12,939 nucleotides of DNA from Chloroflexi bacterium UBA4730 (GCA_002404155.1 DHJC01000004.1:1-12939); one strand, 5' to 3'. Shown: positions 1 to 7,604, counted from the stretch's first letter. Numbers and translations are program-made. The notes: generated by a model not told the origin, from the sequence alone.

Positions 1-1685
1 CCGGCGGGACTCGTCGCGGTGCAGGCCGTCCGGCTGCTGCAGCTCACGTTCGTCGCCGCGGTGGGGCCGAAGGCCACCGTCGTCGCGCCAGGCGTGGTGC
101 TGAACCCGGTGCCGGTGATCGTCACGAATGTGCCGCCGCTCGCCGTTCCGCTCGTCGGGCTGACCGAGGTCACCTCGGGCGTCAGAAAGCGCGCGAGCAG
201 ATTGGCCGTCGTGAGCTGGATCCGAGAGTCGATGTAGCCCTGCTGGTCCAAAGCCCAGCTCCACCTGAACGTGCCGGCCGCGAAGACCCAGGCACCACTG
301 GTGGCGCGGTAGATCGACGAATTAGCGTAGTCGGCTACGCCGTCGGTGTTTGTATAAGAGGAATGCGAGAGCAGCGTGTAGTCGGTGCTCGCGGGAAGCG
401 GTTGGCCGAGCACCTGGCGGTCGCCTTCGCCACCCACGATGTTCGCGACGCTGCTGCCATCGACGAATCCCGTCCCGGCATAGATCCAGTGCGAGCTGTT
501 GGTCACGACGTAGGGAGCGCCACCGCCGATCTGGGAGGTGAATTCAATTCCGATGAGACCCTGCTCGGGCAAGTTCACCGGAGCATCGCGCCAGCGCACA
601 GTCGTCGTCGGGCCTTGTATCGGGTCGAGTGTTGCCGTCCGATAGCAGACCATCACGCGATTCGGGACGTTGCCCGCGGAAGGCTCGAAGCGGACCTGCC
701 AGTAGATGGTGTTCGAGGAGAAAAAGGCGATGTGGACGCCAGCGTCTCGGGCGGCCAGAGTCGCGTCATACATCGGCTTCGACCAGTACTCGTTGTGTCC
801 AGCCGAGATGAGTCCCTTGTAACCCAGCACGCTCGAGCCATTGACGTGCATGTCGAGGTCGCTCGAGTAGGTCACGTCGTATCCGGATCGCTCGAGCCAA
901 CGAACCAAGTAATACTCGTAGGCGAAGAATCGAGGGTCACCATCATTGGCGTAGGGCCGATCGAACGAGACCTTGACGGCACTGGGGCTGCCGGCGATGG
1001 TGTTGGCCCCGTAGCTGTTGTAGGAGTACAAACTCTTTCCGGTTAAGCCATCGTTTGGGTAATTGTTGTACGCCTGATAGGTGTTGTCGCTGATCTGGAC
1101 GAGCAACGCTGCCGTCGGCGCGTCATCCCGCACCACGAAGATGATGTAGTTCTGCCAGTTCTGAGAATTGGTCAGAACCGCGACGTAGACGCCAGTCGTC
1201 CAGGTGAGTGGCACCGTCAATGAGTAGCCCGATGACCAGTTGCAAGCGATCAGACCCGTGGTGGCGTCTGTCGGGCAGGTCGGTTGTTGAACCCCCGCGA
1301 GCGGACCGACGTGCTGAAGCAAGCGACCGCCGAGGCCCTGGTACCAACCGATGCGATAAATGTCGATCCCGTAGCTCTGAGCAGGGTTGACGGTCACGTA
1401 GAAGGCGATCGCTCCGCCCTTGTTGACGCTCGTCGCCGATGCGTAGCCTTTGATCTGGCCGATCGTGTCGGTCGCGGTGCTAAACCCCGGCAGTCCGAGG
1501 TGCCAGTTCGCTGAGCCGGGCAGTTGGTTCTCAACCTCAATCGGATTTGCGGCCTGTGCGTAGCTCGCGGAGTTTCCTGCCTGGACCGCGATCGTGCTCG
1601 CGATCAGGGCGACGAGGAAAGCGGTCCGGGCGATCCGCTGGGAGGTCCGACGGCTAACCTGAACAGGCGTCGACCGCTGGATCAC
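1..1685 (-). CDS. Secreted N,N-dimethylformamidase beta-subunit-like protein with IPT/TIG domain (3' end outside window)
   Basis: An open frame runs without a stop from about 1718 to the window edge, giving at least 561 residues from the GTG at 1685. The N-terminus has Arg-rich residues, a hydrophobic stretch (about 22-36) and a likely signal-peptidase site after YAQA (residue 45), so export is likely. The body has family hallmarks: IYRIGWYQGLGGR near the N-terminus, Tyr-rich segments (YNNYPNDG, SLYSYNS, FDRPY) and GHNEYWS with H297 and E299. In Paracoccus dimethylformamidase a mononuclear iron is held by two Tyr and a Glu, with a nearby His in an HxE motif; GHNE matches that motif, so an active metal site is plausible. 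From about residue 505 an IPT/TIG Ig-like fold begins (SVSPTSGTASGGT). The substrate is unknown; formamide hydrolysis itself should not be assumed. An upstream GTG at 1718, with GGGGAG before it, is an alternative start. Confidence 0.82.
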   Translation of the reverse strand, partial: MIQRSTPVQVSRRTSQRIARTAFLVALIASTIAVQAGNSASYAQAANPIEVENQLPGSANWHLGLPGFSTATDTIGQIKGYASATSVNKGGAIAFYVTVNPAQSYGIDIYRIGWYQGLGGRLLQHVGPLAGVQQPTCPTDATTGLIACNWSSGYSLTVPLTWTTGVYVAVLTNSQNWQNYIIFVVRDDAPTAALLVQISDNTYQAYNNYPNDGLTGKSLYSYNSYGANTIAGSPSAVKVSFDRPYANDGDPRFFAYEYYLVRWLERSGYDVTYSSDLDMHVNGSSVLGYKGLISAGHNEYWSKPMYDATLAARDAGVHIAFFSSNTIYWQVRFEPSAGNVPNRVMVCYRTATLDPIQGPTTTVRWRDAPVNLPEQGLIGIEFTSQIGGGAPYVVTNSSHWIYAGTGFVDGSSVANIVGGEGDRQVLGQPLPASTDYTLLSHSSYTNTDGVADYANSSIYRATSGAWVFAAGTFRWSWALDQQGYIDSRIQLTTANLLARFLTPEVTSVSPTSGTASGGTFVTITGTGFSTTPGATTVAFGPTAATNVSCSSRTACTATSPA

Positions 1686-1747
1686 AACGCCGCTCCACGG
1701 ATCGGCCGCCCTTCTCACTCGCCGCTCCCCAAGCGCCCAACCGCATC

Positions 1748-1765
1748 CGGACGCTGCAGCGTCCG
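1748..1765. repeat. 18-bp perfect palindrome upstream of the secreted protein gene
   Basis: CGGACGCTGCAGCGTCCG is perfectly self-complementary. It lies in the 272-bp gap (1686-1957) between the flippase stop and the start of the DMF-like gene, about 63-80 bp upstream of the GTG at 1685. It could be a dimer-binding operator, or a 7-bp stem with a TGCA loop acting as a transcript end. No T-run follows on either strand, so an intrinsic terminator is less likely. Nothing else in the gap was recognisable. Confidence 0.45.
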
Positions 1766-1957
1766 CCTGGCGCGGGAAAGGAACGCTAGCACGCCGTCCA
1801 AGCGCTCAGTTCAGACGCTCGGGGCGCGCTCGTGGAATGCCGCCGCCAGTTCGAGAAGATTCGGCCAGCCCAGGCCTGTTAGTGCACCCGGACTCGCAGC
1901 GTCGGCGAGGTGATCCGGCCGTGCGATCGGTCTGGGCCGTGCCGCGACCTCCGCTGC

Positions 1958-3244
1958 TCAAGAGCCTGTCACCGCTCGGAGCGGGAGCCGGGCCGAGTTC
2001 AGGAGGAGGAGCAGACCGTAGGTTGCCGTCGTGGTCCACGCGGCGCCGATGATTCCGAAGATCGGCACGACGGCCAGGTTGATGAGAATGTTCGCCAGCG
2101 AGGCGATTCCGAAGTTCGTCGCGAGAGTCCGCCCCTGCTCCTGGGCGAGGTAGACGAGGCTAATCGGCTGGTTCGCGGCGTGCATCAGCAGGCCAAGCCC
2201 AAGGGGAACGACGAGCAGCCGCGCGCCGACGTAATCGGGCCCGAGCAACGCCGTCCATTTTTCCGTGAATAGCACGGCCACCATCAGCAGCAGTAGCTCG
2301 CCCGCGATCACCAGGCCCAGCGTCCGAAATATCTCCGCAATCGCTTGATTTCGTTGGCCGCGAGACCAGGCGTTGAAAACGGAGGGGGCGATTCCCGCGC
2401 TCGCGGCCGCGGGGATCAGACGAAACGCCTGATCGAGGACCATGTATGCCGTCACGTAGACGGCCACTTCAGCAAGTGGCTGGCTCATCCGAATGATGTA
2501 CCGATCTCCCACCGACAAGATGATGGCGCCAGCGTTCATGAGTGAGACGGGCAGGCCGTATTTGAACGCGTCTCCGAGGGAGATCGTGCGACCGGCCGGT
2601 CTGGCCTCAGCCTTCGTCCTTACGAAAGGACTGAGAGCCAGCTGCGAGATGTGTTGACCGACCAGTGCCCCGGCCGGTCCCGCGCTGAGCCCACCGAAGA
2701 CCGCCAGGGGCAGGCCGGCCACCGAGCGAAGGGAGAGAAGGGCGCCGTAGCGAGTGAAGTCGCCGCGCGCCCGCAGCTGAGCGACGCGCACCGAAAACTG
2801 CACGATCACAGCCGACATCGACGCGGAGATCGCCGCGACGCCGACGTCCCCCGTAGTCAGTAGAGCGGCAAAGAAGGTGAGCAGCGCGGCGCCGCCGATC
2901 GCGAGGATCGTCCCTCGGCGAAGAGCGGGGGGGCCGAGGCCGGCGCCCGCCTCGAAGGCGTAGCGCACGATCGCCGCCTCGAGCCAGTACGAGCAGACGA
3001 TCGGAGACGCGGCGAGGAGTCCCGATAGGAGCGCGTAGGTGCCGAGTTGATCCGGACTCATTGCGCGGGTGAGCAGGGGATAGAGAGCGAGGCTCGCGAG
3101 TCCCGGAATGACGAGAGCCGGCGCGTACGCGATCGATGCGCGAACCGGGAGGAGATAGTCCGCCAACGTGGCGGCGATGAGCGACTGAGCCTTGCCATTT
3201 CTGCCGCGTTGGTCCTGCGCCACCTGCCGTAGGTTAGCGGCCAC
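1958..3244 (-). CDS. Wzx-like polysaccharide flippase (MATE/MOP superfamily)
   Basis: This is a very hydrophobic protein of about 428 residues with roughly 12 predicted membrane segments, the size of PST-family lipid-linked oligosaccharide flippases. The first helix region (IPGLASLALYPLLTRAMSP, then QLGTYALL) matches the usual start of the family, where a Pro-Leu-Leu-Thr-Arg turn precedes a Gly-Tyr motif. A mid-protein GDRYIIRMSQPLAEVAVY segment matches the conserved start of the second half. Its expected role is moving undecaprenyl-linked repeat units across the inner membrane. The start is uncertain: the frame stays open to an ATG at 3382, but that extension is Arg-rich, low in hydrophobicity and reaches into the IS110 end. 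GTG 3244 was chosen (GCAGGG precedes it); GTG 3223 is also possible. The IS lies just upstream, so promoter separation is possible. Confidence 0.8.
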   Translation of the reverse strand: MAANLRQVAQDQRGRNGKAQSLIAATLADYLLPVRASIAYAPALVIPGLASLALYPLLTRAMSPDQLGTYALLSGLLAASPIVCSYWLEAAIVRYAFEAGAGLGPPALRRGTILAIGGAALLTFFAALLTTGDVGVAAISASMSAVIVQFSVRVAQLRARGDFTRYGALLSLRSVAGLPLAVFGGLSAGPAGALVGQHISQLALSPFVRTKAEARPAGRTISLGDAFKYGLPVSLMNAGAIILSVGDRYIIRMSQPLAEVAVYVTAYMVLDQAFRLIPAAASAGIAPSVFNAWSRGQRNQAIAEIFRTLGLVIAGELLLLMVAVLFTEKWTALLGPDYVGARLLVVPLGLGLLMHAANQPISLVYLAQEQGRTLATNFGIASLANILINLAVVPIFGIIGAAWTTTATYGLLLLLNSARLPLRAVTGS

Positions 3245-3391
3245 AGCCCTGCGCCCCGCGTCAACCGGCTGTCTCGCACAAGTCCCTTGAACGAAGACTT
3301 CGCTGCTCGACGGCCTCGGGGCGCGTCGAACTCCCCGCGCGACGATCGGACATGGAGCGTCAAGTCGACGGTCTAGTCCCATATCCCGTTG

Positions 3392-4573
3392 TCAAGCGAT
3401 CGGGGGCTCCGGGGTGAAGTCGTGACCGCCGCGCCAGATACCCCAGACGATCGCGAGCGACTTCTTCATGCAGTGGCCGAGGGCGTTCATCTTGGACTTC
3501 CCTTGGGCCCGCTTGCGGGCATAGTGCCCCGCGATCGTGGGGTTGTGCGTGAGCCCGACGACGCTCATCCGATAGAGCGCCGCGCGCACGTACGCATTGC
3601 CGGTCTTGGCCATCCGCCAGCTCGTCTCGGGTCCGCCCTTCTGGCCTGAGCTCTTCTCGGCCGGGTGGACCCCGGCGTACGCGACGAGCTGATCGAAGTC
3701 ACTGAATCGCTGGATGTCGCCGATCTCGGCGATGAGCGTGGCGCAGATCGCCGGCCCGACCCCCGGGATCGTCTGGAGCCGCCGGGCGAGCTCGCCATCG
3801 AGCATGCCCGCGACACGCTCCTCGGCCTGGGCGATCTGCTGCTCGAGGAGATCGTGCTGAGCGATGAGCAGTTCCATCTCGAACCCGATCTGGGCGGCCA
3901 GCTCCGGCGGGGCCATCGTGTCCTTGGCCAACGCCTGGATCTGCTCCGCCTTCGTCGGTCCGACCGCGCGGTGCCCGGGGCCGCGGTTCGCGTCGGCGAG
4001 GGTCGCGACACGCTTGCGAGCCACCGCCTGGGCGGTCGGGGCGAGCCGGAGCACCGCGAGGGCGCTCGTGCAGGTCGGATCGTCGTATGCCCGCTCGAGC
4101 TCAGGAAAGCCCAGCTCGATGAGCCGGGTGATCTTGTTGTCGATCCGGGACTGCTCCTCGACCAGGTGCATCGCGAAGCGCGCGGCCTCACGGAGCTCGG
4201 CACCGGCGAGGGGCTCGCGGGTCCGCGGCTGATCGGCCATTCCCAGGGCAGCGAGGGTACGCGCGTCAGCGGGATCGCTCTTGACCCGCTGGAGCCGGCG
4301 TTTGCCGAAGGCCTTCGCGCTCACCGGGTTGACCACCGCGACCGGGACGGACTGCCGATGGAGTGCGGCGGCGAGCGGGATCCAATAGTGGCCGCTGGAC
4401 TCCATCACCACCCGGTCGATCGGGCCATTGCGTGCGAGCCAGCGCTCGAGCTCCGCGAGTCCGGCGCGGTCGGCGCCAAAGCGCAGGACCGGCTTGTCCG
4501 CCGTGCGTTGACCCTGCCGACAGATCGCTGCGACGTGCTGGCGTTTCCCGATGTCGATGCCGACGCTGTGCAT
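3392..4573 (-). CDS. IS110-family transposase (DEDD recombinase)
   Basis: This 393-residue protein has the two IS110 domains. The N-terminal RuvC-like domain shows the DEDD residues D7 (GIDIGK), E58 (VMESSG), D100 and D103 (SDPADA). The C-terminal transposase_20 domain has a helix-hairpin-helix segment (TIPGVGPAICATLIAEIGD, about 268-286), then AYAGVHPAEKSSGQK and KTGNAYVRAALY. The catalytic serine of the family is expected in this last region; S308/S309 or S318 are candidates, not verified. A coiled coil probably lies around residues 225-255. The ATG at 4573 is chosen because GGGGAGG sits 6 bases upstream and the IS110 consensus begins there. The frame stays open upstream to 4723 without family similarity. 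No frameshift is seen, so the element may be active. Confidence 0.95.
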   Translation of the reverse strand: MHSVGIDIGKRQHVAAICRQGQRTADKPVLRFGADRAGLAELERWLARNGPIDRVVMESSGHYWIPLAAALHRQSVPVAVVNPVSAKAFGKRRLQRVKSDPADARTLAALGMADQPRTREPLAGAELREAARFAMHLVEEQSRIDNKITRLIELGFPELERAYDDPTCTSALAVLRLAPTAQAVARKRVATLADANRGPGHRAVGPTKAEQIQALAKDTMAPPELAAQIGFEMELLIAQHDLLEQQIAQAEERVAGMLDGELARRLQTIPGVGPAICATLIAEIGDIQRFSDFDQLVAYAGVHPAEKSSGQKGGPETSWRMAKTGNAYVRAALYRMSVVGLTHNPTIAGHYARKRAQGKSKMNALGHCMKKSLAIVWGIWRGGHDFTPEPPIA

Positions 4574-4711
4574 GGCTGACCTCCCCGCCGTTTCTGGACC
4601 TCGGGGAGCTCGCCATCTCCGGCCCACGTCTGCTGATCGTCGATCACCGGCCAGCGCCGAGCGCTGCCGCAGAGTCCCGATCACCGTCCTGGACGGAGCG
4701 CGAGGGCCGGA
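4574..4711 (-). ncRNA. Candidate bridge-RNA-encoding leader of the IS110 element
   Basis: About 138 bp of non-coding DNA lie between the inverted repeat and the transposase start. Classical IS110 elements encode a structured bridge RNA here, with loops that pair to target and donor DNA. Visible structure includes a hairpin at 4652-4666 (CAGCGC, 3-base loop, GCGCTG) and two copies of CGATCACCG (4641-4649 and 4678-4686) flanking it. A second hairpin covers the ribosome binding site. The guide sequences could not be assigned by eye, so the call rests on position and structure only. Confidence 0.4.
4581..4608 (-). promoter_or_regulatory. Hairpin covering the IS110 transposase Shine-Dalgarno
   Basis: On the minus strand CTCCCCG (4608-4602) can pair perfectly over 7 bp with CGGGGAG (4587-4581) across a 14-base loop. 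The second arm contains most of the GGGGAGG ribosome binding site for the ATG at 4573. The folded leader would limit transposase translation, which would suit an element that keeps its own activity low. The function is inferred from pairing only. Confidence 0.45.
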
Positions 4712-4754
4712 GACTAGACCCAACGGCTTGAACCGAATAGCGGCTGACCGGCCT

Positions 4755-4789
4755 CCCCACGAGAGTCAGCGGAAGTCTGACTCACGGGG
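4755..4789 (+). promoter_or_regulatory. Stem-loop in the leader of the glycosyltransferase-polymerase pair
   Basis: GAGTCAG (4763-4769) pairs perfectly with CTGACTC (4777-4783) over a 7-base loop. An outer CCCC/GGGG helix (4755-4758 with 4786-4789) extends it across a small internal loop. It lies 32 bp before the glycosyltransferase start and about 25 bp outside the IS110 repeat. It is not followed by a T-run, so it is not a standard terminator. It could be a leader structure, a protein site or a feature that attracted the IS. Confidence 0.3.
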
Positions 4790-4820
4790 ACGATCTATAT
4801 CAGCGATTTGGCACGCTACG

Positions 4821-6074
4821 ATGGCTAATTCAATGTCGATTCGCGTTTGCATGCTCCTTTATGGGCCTGTCCAGCACGACTCGAGAGTCCGGAAGGAGGC
4901 GGCCACGTTGGTGGAAGCGGGGTTCGAAGTGGTCATCGGTGCCCTTCCGGAGCGTCGCGAGGCTGAAGAGAGGATGCTCGACGGCGCGCGTGTCATTCCT
5001 GTTCATCCAATGGTCGCCGGCGCCCTGTTTCCGGACTCGACGAGTCCGTTCCTCAGCGTTGCCGAAGAGGGCCGTGGATCGAAGCTTCAGAGGCGAGTGG
5101 CGTGGTTGTGGCGTTACGGTCGCACTCTGCGGGCGTGGAGTGATGAGGCGCTTCGGATCCTGCCTCGCGCGGACATCTGGCACGGCCACGATCTCTTCGG
5201 GCTGTGGGCCGCAGCGAGACTGCGCGCCCGCCATGGCGGCCGGCTCGTCTACGACAGCCACGAACTGTTTCTCGAGCTCGGCACCGCAGCTAGGCTGCCT
5301 ACGATCGCCCGCCGCGTGCTCTTCGTGCTCGAAAGGCGGCTGGCACGCGGAGCAGATGCTGTGATCACCGTGAACGACTCGATCGCCGCCGAGCTCGCCA
5401 GGCGCTATGGTTTGTCGCCGACCGTTGTCATGAACTGCTCCGAGATACCGACTATTCACGGCCATCATCCGCTCCGTCGCGCATTTGGTCTTGGCCAGCG
5501 ACCGGTGGTCCTATTCCATGGCGCGCTCCAAGAGGGTCGTGGCCTGGCGCAGCTGGTCGGTGCCATTCCACTTCTGACCGGCGCCGCAGCCGTCGTTCTG
5601 CTTGGCGATGGGCCACTGCATGAGCTGTATCGGCAGGTCGCGAGCACGGCTACGTACGCGGAGAAGCTTTACGTTCATCCCGCCGTTGACCGAGAAGTCC
5701 TGCCCGAATGGGTGGCAGACGCCGACGTCGGTGTCGTGCCCTTTCAAGCCGTCGATTACAACCACTACCTCGCTACACCAAACCGTCTGTTCGACTATCT
5801 CGCAGCTGGGGTACCCGTCGTAGTCAGCGATTTCCCGGAGTTGCGTCGCATCGTCGATGAGACCGATGCGGGCTTGACGTGCGATCCAGCGAAACCTGCT
5901 TCCATCGCTGCGGCAATAAATCGCTTACTCGATGAGCCTGAGTCTCAGCGGGAGCAACGCCACGAGAGGGCGCGGGCGGGAGCGCGGGATCGCTACAACT
6001 GGCCGGCGCAGGGCATGAAGTTACTCGAGACCTACCGTTCGATCTCCGCGCTAGATGGGCCTTGGGGTCGGTAG
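4821..6074 (+). CDS. GT4-family glycosyltransferase (GT-B fold)
   Basis: This 417-residue protein belongs to the GT4 retaining glycosyltransferases that build lipid-linked EPS repeats in the cytoplasm. The N-terminal Rossmann domain shows HDSRVRKEAATLVEAGFEV (19-37), WHGHDLFGLWAA (120-131) and LVYDSHELFLE (142-152). The C-terminal domain shows VVLFHGALQEGRG (229-241), VVLLGDGPL (258-266), and a nucleotide-sugar region NRLFDYLAAGVPVVVSDFPE (321-340). The usual second Glu of the EX7E motif is Asp (D325), and the first Glu is absent. No signal peptide is seen. ATG 4821 is chosen because similarity begins at SIRVCMLLYGP; ATG 4833 is also possible, and neither has a strong ribosome binding site. 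The frame stays open upstream into the IS leader, which is fortuitous. Donor and acceptor cannot be told. Confidence 0.88.
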   Translation: MANSMSIRVCMLLYGPVQHDSRVRKEAATLVEAGFEVVIGALPERREAEERMLDGARVIPVHPMVAGALFPDSTSPFLSVAEEGRGSKLQRRVAWLWRYGRTLRAWSDEALRILPRADIWHGHDLFGLWAAARLRARHGGRLVYDSHELFLELGTAARLPTIARRVLFVLERRLARGADAVITVNDSIAAELARRYGLSPTVVMNCSEIPTIHGHHPLRRAFGLGQRPVVLFHGALQEGRGLAQLVGAIPLLTGAAAVVLLGDGPLHELYRQVASTATYAEKLYVHPAVDREVLPEWVADADVGVVPFQAVDYNHYLATPNRLFDYLAAGVPVVVSDFPELRRIVDETDAGLTCDPAKPASIAAAINRLLDEPESQREQRHERARAGARDRYNWPAQGMKLLETYRSISALDGPWGR

Positions 6075-7604
6075 TTGCGTAGGAGCCTTGCCTCGCGGTC
6101 TCGGACACTCGCTCCACCGCTTCTCGCCGCCTTTGCCGTGCTGGCCGCTGTTCTCACCTATCCCATACTGGCTGACCAAGCGGACCTGCCTTTCTCCCTC
6201 TCTCTCTCAGCTGCTCTACTGGTGACGATCAGCGCGGCGGGTCTTCTGATCGGGCTGCAGAGGTCGGCGTTCGAATTGAGATCCCTCAAGCTGCCAGGGG
6301 TCTTCATGCTTTCGTATGCAGCGGCCGTGCTCGTACCAGCTGCAATCTTCACGCTCGACCGCGATGACGGACCCGCACGGAATCTCTTCTTCACGCTGGC
6401 GTCGGCAATGGTCACCTTTCCCCTCGGCGTCTTCATCGTCCGGGCTCTGGGGAAGAACCAGCTTCAACCACCACGCGCACAGCGAAAGCCGATCGCATCA
6501 GACGTTCTAGCTCGGCCGGCCGCGGCGACGATGAAGCGCTTGTGGGGTGTCTTCCTTGCCATTTCAGTCGCCGTGGTGATCTCTTACGCGGTCGCGGTTC
6601 CGAGCGTGCCGTTGCTGCAGACCTTCACTCTTTCCGGCGACGTGGCAACCCTGGAGCTCGCGCGTGAGGAGAGCTTCAAGCTCCTACCGGGTCCGCTCGC
6701 ATATTTCTTCTCGTGGGCTCGGTTGTTCTTTCTGCCGTACTTCGGCCTCGTGGCTGCGGCCAGCTTTCTTCGACCATCGCTCAGCTGGCGAGTTCGCGCT
6801 TTCCTCAGCTTTGCGGTCGCCATCCTGTTCGCGGCCGCGTCGACCGCCAAGGGACCTGCGATCGCTGTTCTGGCGATGTTTGGCGCGCTCGGCTACCTGA
6901 TGGATCGCGGATCCAATCCCCTACGTCGGTTGGCGCTTCTCGCGATGGGCGCTCTTGTGATCGCCCTCGTCTACTACAAGGCCGTTTTCGGCGAGGGTTT
7001 GACAACCGAAGAAGCCCTGCAGAGCTTCTTCCTTCGCATAGTTCGCGTCCCGGCGGAGGTTGCCTACTACTACTACGCCATTTTTCCGGATTCCTTGCCC
7101 TACCAGGGCGGGCAGACGATCCAGTTCCTCGCGACGGTCTTGTCGGGGTTCCTTCACGTTCAGTTCTTCGACGTAGACAACTTCGTATTCAGAACGATCT
7201 TTCCCTACGGAATAGCCAGCGGGTCGGCGAACGCGGTTTTCGTCGCGTATCTCTGGGTCGATTTCGGCTGGGCAGGTGTCCTCTTCGGGACGATACTTCT
7301 CGGTATGTTCGTCCAAGTTCTGGAGATGTCTCTCGAAGACCGGCGAGACGTATGGACGATCGCGCTCCGTGCATACCTCGTGGTCGCCGTAACTCTCTTT
7401 CACGTATCGTCGATTCCGGTTGTGCTCGTCACCGACGGCATCATCGTTGGGTGGGCAACCGCATATCTTTTGCGAAGATTGTTCCCAGCTTCCGCGTCGT
7501 CTCGTGCGGTCCTCGTCCGCGGATCGCCTGGGCGCGAACTAGAGCTCGGCGCTTCACTCTCCTCGAGCGCCGGTGGGCGGCGAGACGCCACGTTCCGTCG
7601 GTAG
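6075..7604 (+). CDS. Wzy-like oligosaccharide repeat-unit polymerase (membrane protein)
   Basis: This is a 509-residue integral membrane protein with about 11-12 hydrophobic helices (for example 14-33, 41-62, 74-94, 104-124, 156-177, 208-231, 243-258, 261-276, 286-302 and several after 390). A large extracytoplasmic loop spans about 303-385. It contains RIVRVPAEVAYYYY (321-334), and SANAVFVAYLWVDFGWAG follows at 384-401; this arrangement is typical of Wzy polymerases, which join flipped repeat units. Sequence conservation in Wzy proteins is low, so the call rests mainly on topology and context. The only good start is TTG 6075, immediately after the TAG of the glycosyltransferase, implying translational coupling. 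The last 35 residues are Ser/Arg/Gly-rich, lie past the final helix and overlap the convergent GT2 gene. Confidence 0.75.
   Translation: MRRSLASRSRTLAPPLLAAFAVLAAVLTYPILADQADLPFSLSLSAALLVTISAAGLLIGLQRSAFELRSLKLPGVFMLSYAAAVLVPAAIFTLDRDDGPARNLFFTLASAMVTFPLGVFIVRALGKNQLQPPRAQRKPIASDVLARPAAATMKRLWGVFLAISVAVVISYAVAVPSVPLLQTFTLSGDVATLELAREESFKLLPGPLAYFFSWARLFFLPYFGLVAAASFLRPSLSWRVRAFLSFAVAILFAAASTAKGPAIAVLAMFGALGYLMDRGSNPLRRLALLAMGALVIALVYYKAVFGEGLTTEEALQSFFLRIVRVPAEVAYYYYAIFPDSLPYQGGQTIQFLATVLSGFLHVQFFDVDNFVFRTIFPYGIASGSANAVFVAYLWVDFGWAGVLFGTILLGMFVQVLEMSLEDRRDVWTIALRAYLVVAVTLFHVSSIPVVLVTDGIIVGWATAYLLRRLFPASASSRAVLVRGSPGRELELGASLSSSAGGRRDATFRR

Larger units (their letters stand above)
3360..4731 (-). 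mobile_element. IS110-family insertion sequence, apparently complete
   Basis: The element carries one intact transposase. An imperfect inverted repeat brackets it: positions 3360-3378 read TCAAGTCGACGGTCTAGTC, and the reverse complement of 4712-4731 reads TCAAGCCGTTGGGTCTAGTC. The inner 9 bases (GGTCTAGTC) are identical. The resulting length of about 1.37 kb is normal for the family. Inverted repeats are usual for the IS1111 subgroup, yet the longer non-coding stretch is 5' of the gene, as in classical IS110. The exact ends and the core dinucleotide cannot be fixed from one copy. No target duplication is evident, as expected for this family. Confidence 0.7.

Noticed and set aside
363..1046. 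227-codon plus-strand open frame at the left end
   Set aside because: It is antisense to the DMF-like gene, whose motifs (GHNEYWS, IYRIGWY) show the coding strand.
3245..3382. 46-residue N-terminal extension of the flippase
   Set aside because: It begins inside or at the IS110 end, is Arg-rich and precedes the normal start of the family; retained only as an uncertain alternative.
3665..4579. 304-codon plus-strand open frame opposite the IS110 transposase
   Set aside because: It is antisense to a clear transposase with all catalytic residues; its translation is Asp/Glu/Arg-rich with no recognisable domain, a typical high-GC shadow.
4551..4820. N-terminal extension of the GT4 glycosyltransferase into the IS110 element
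   Set aside because: The extension reads through the IS leader and inverted repeat and lacks glycosyltransferase similarity; the conserved fold begins just after ATG 4821.
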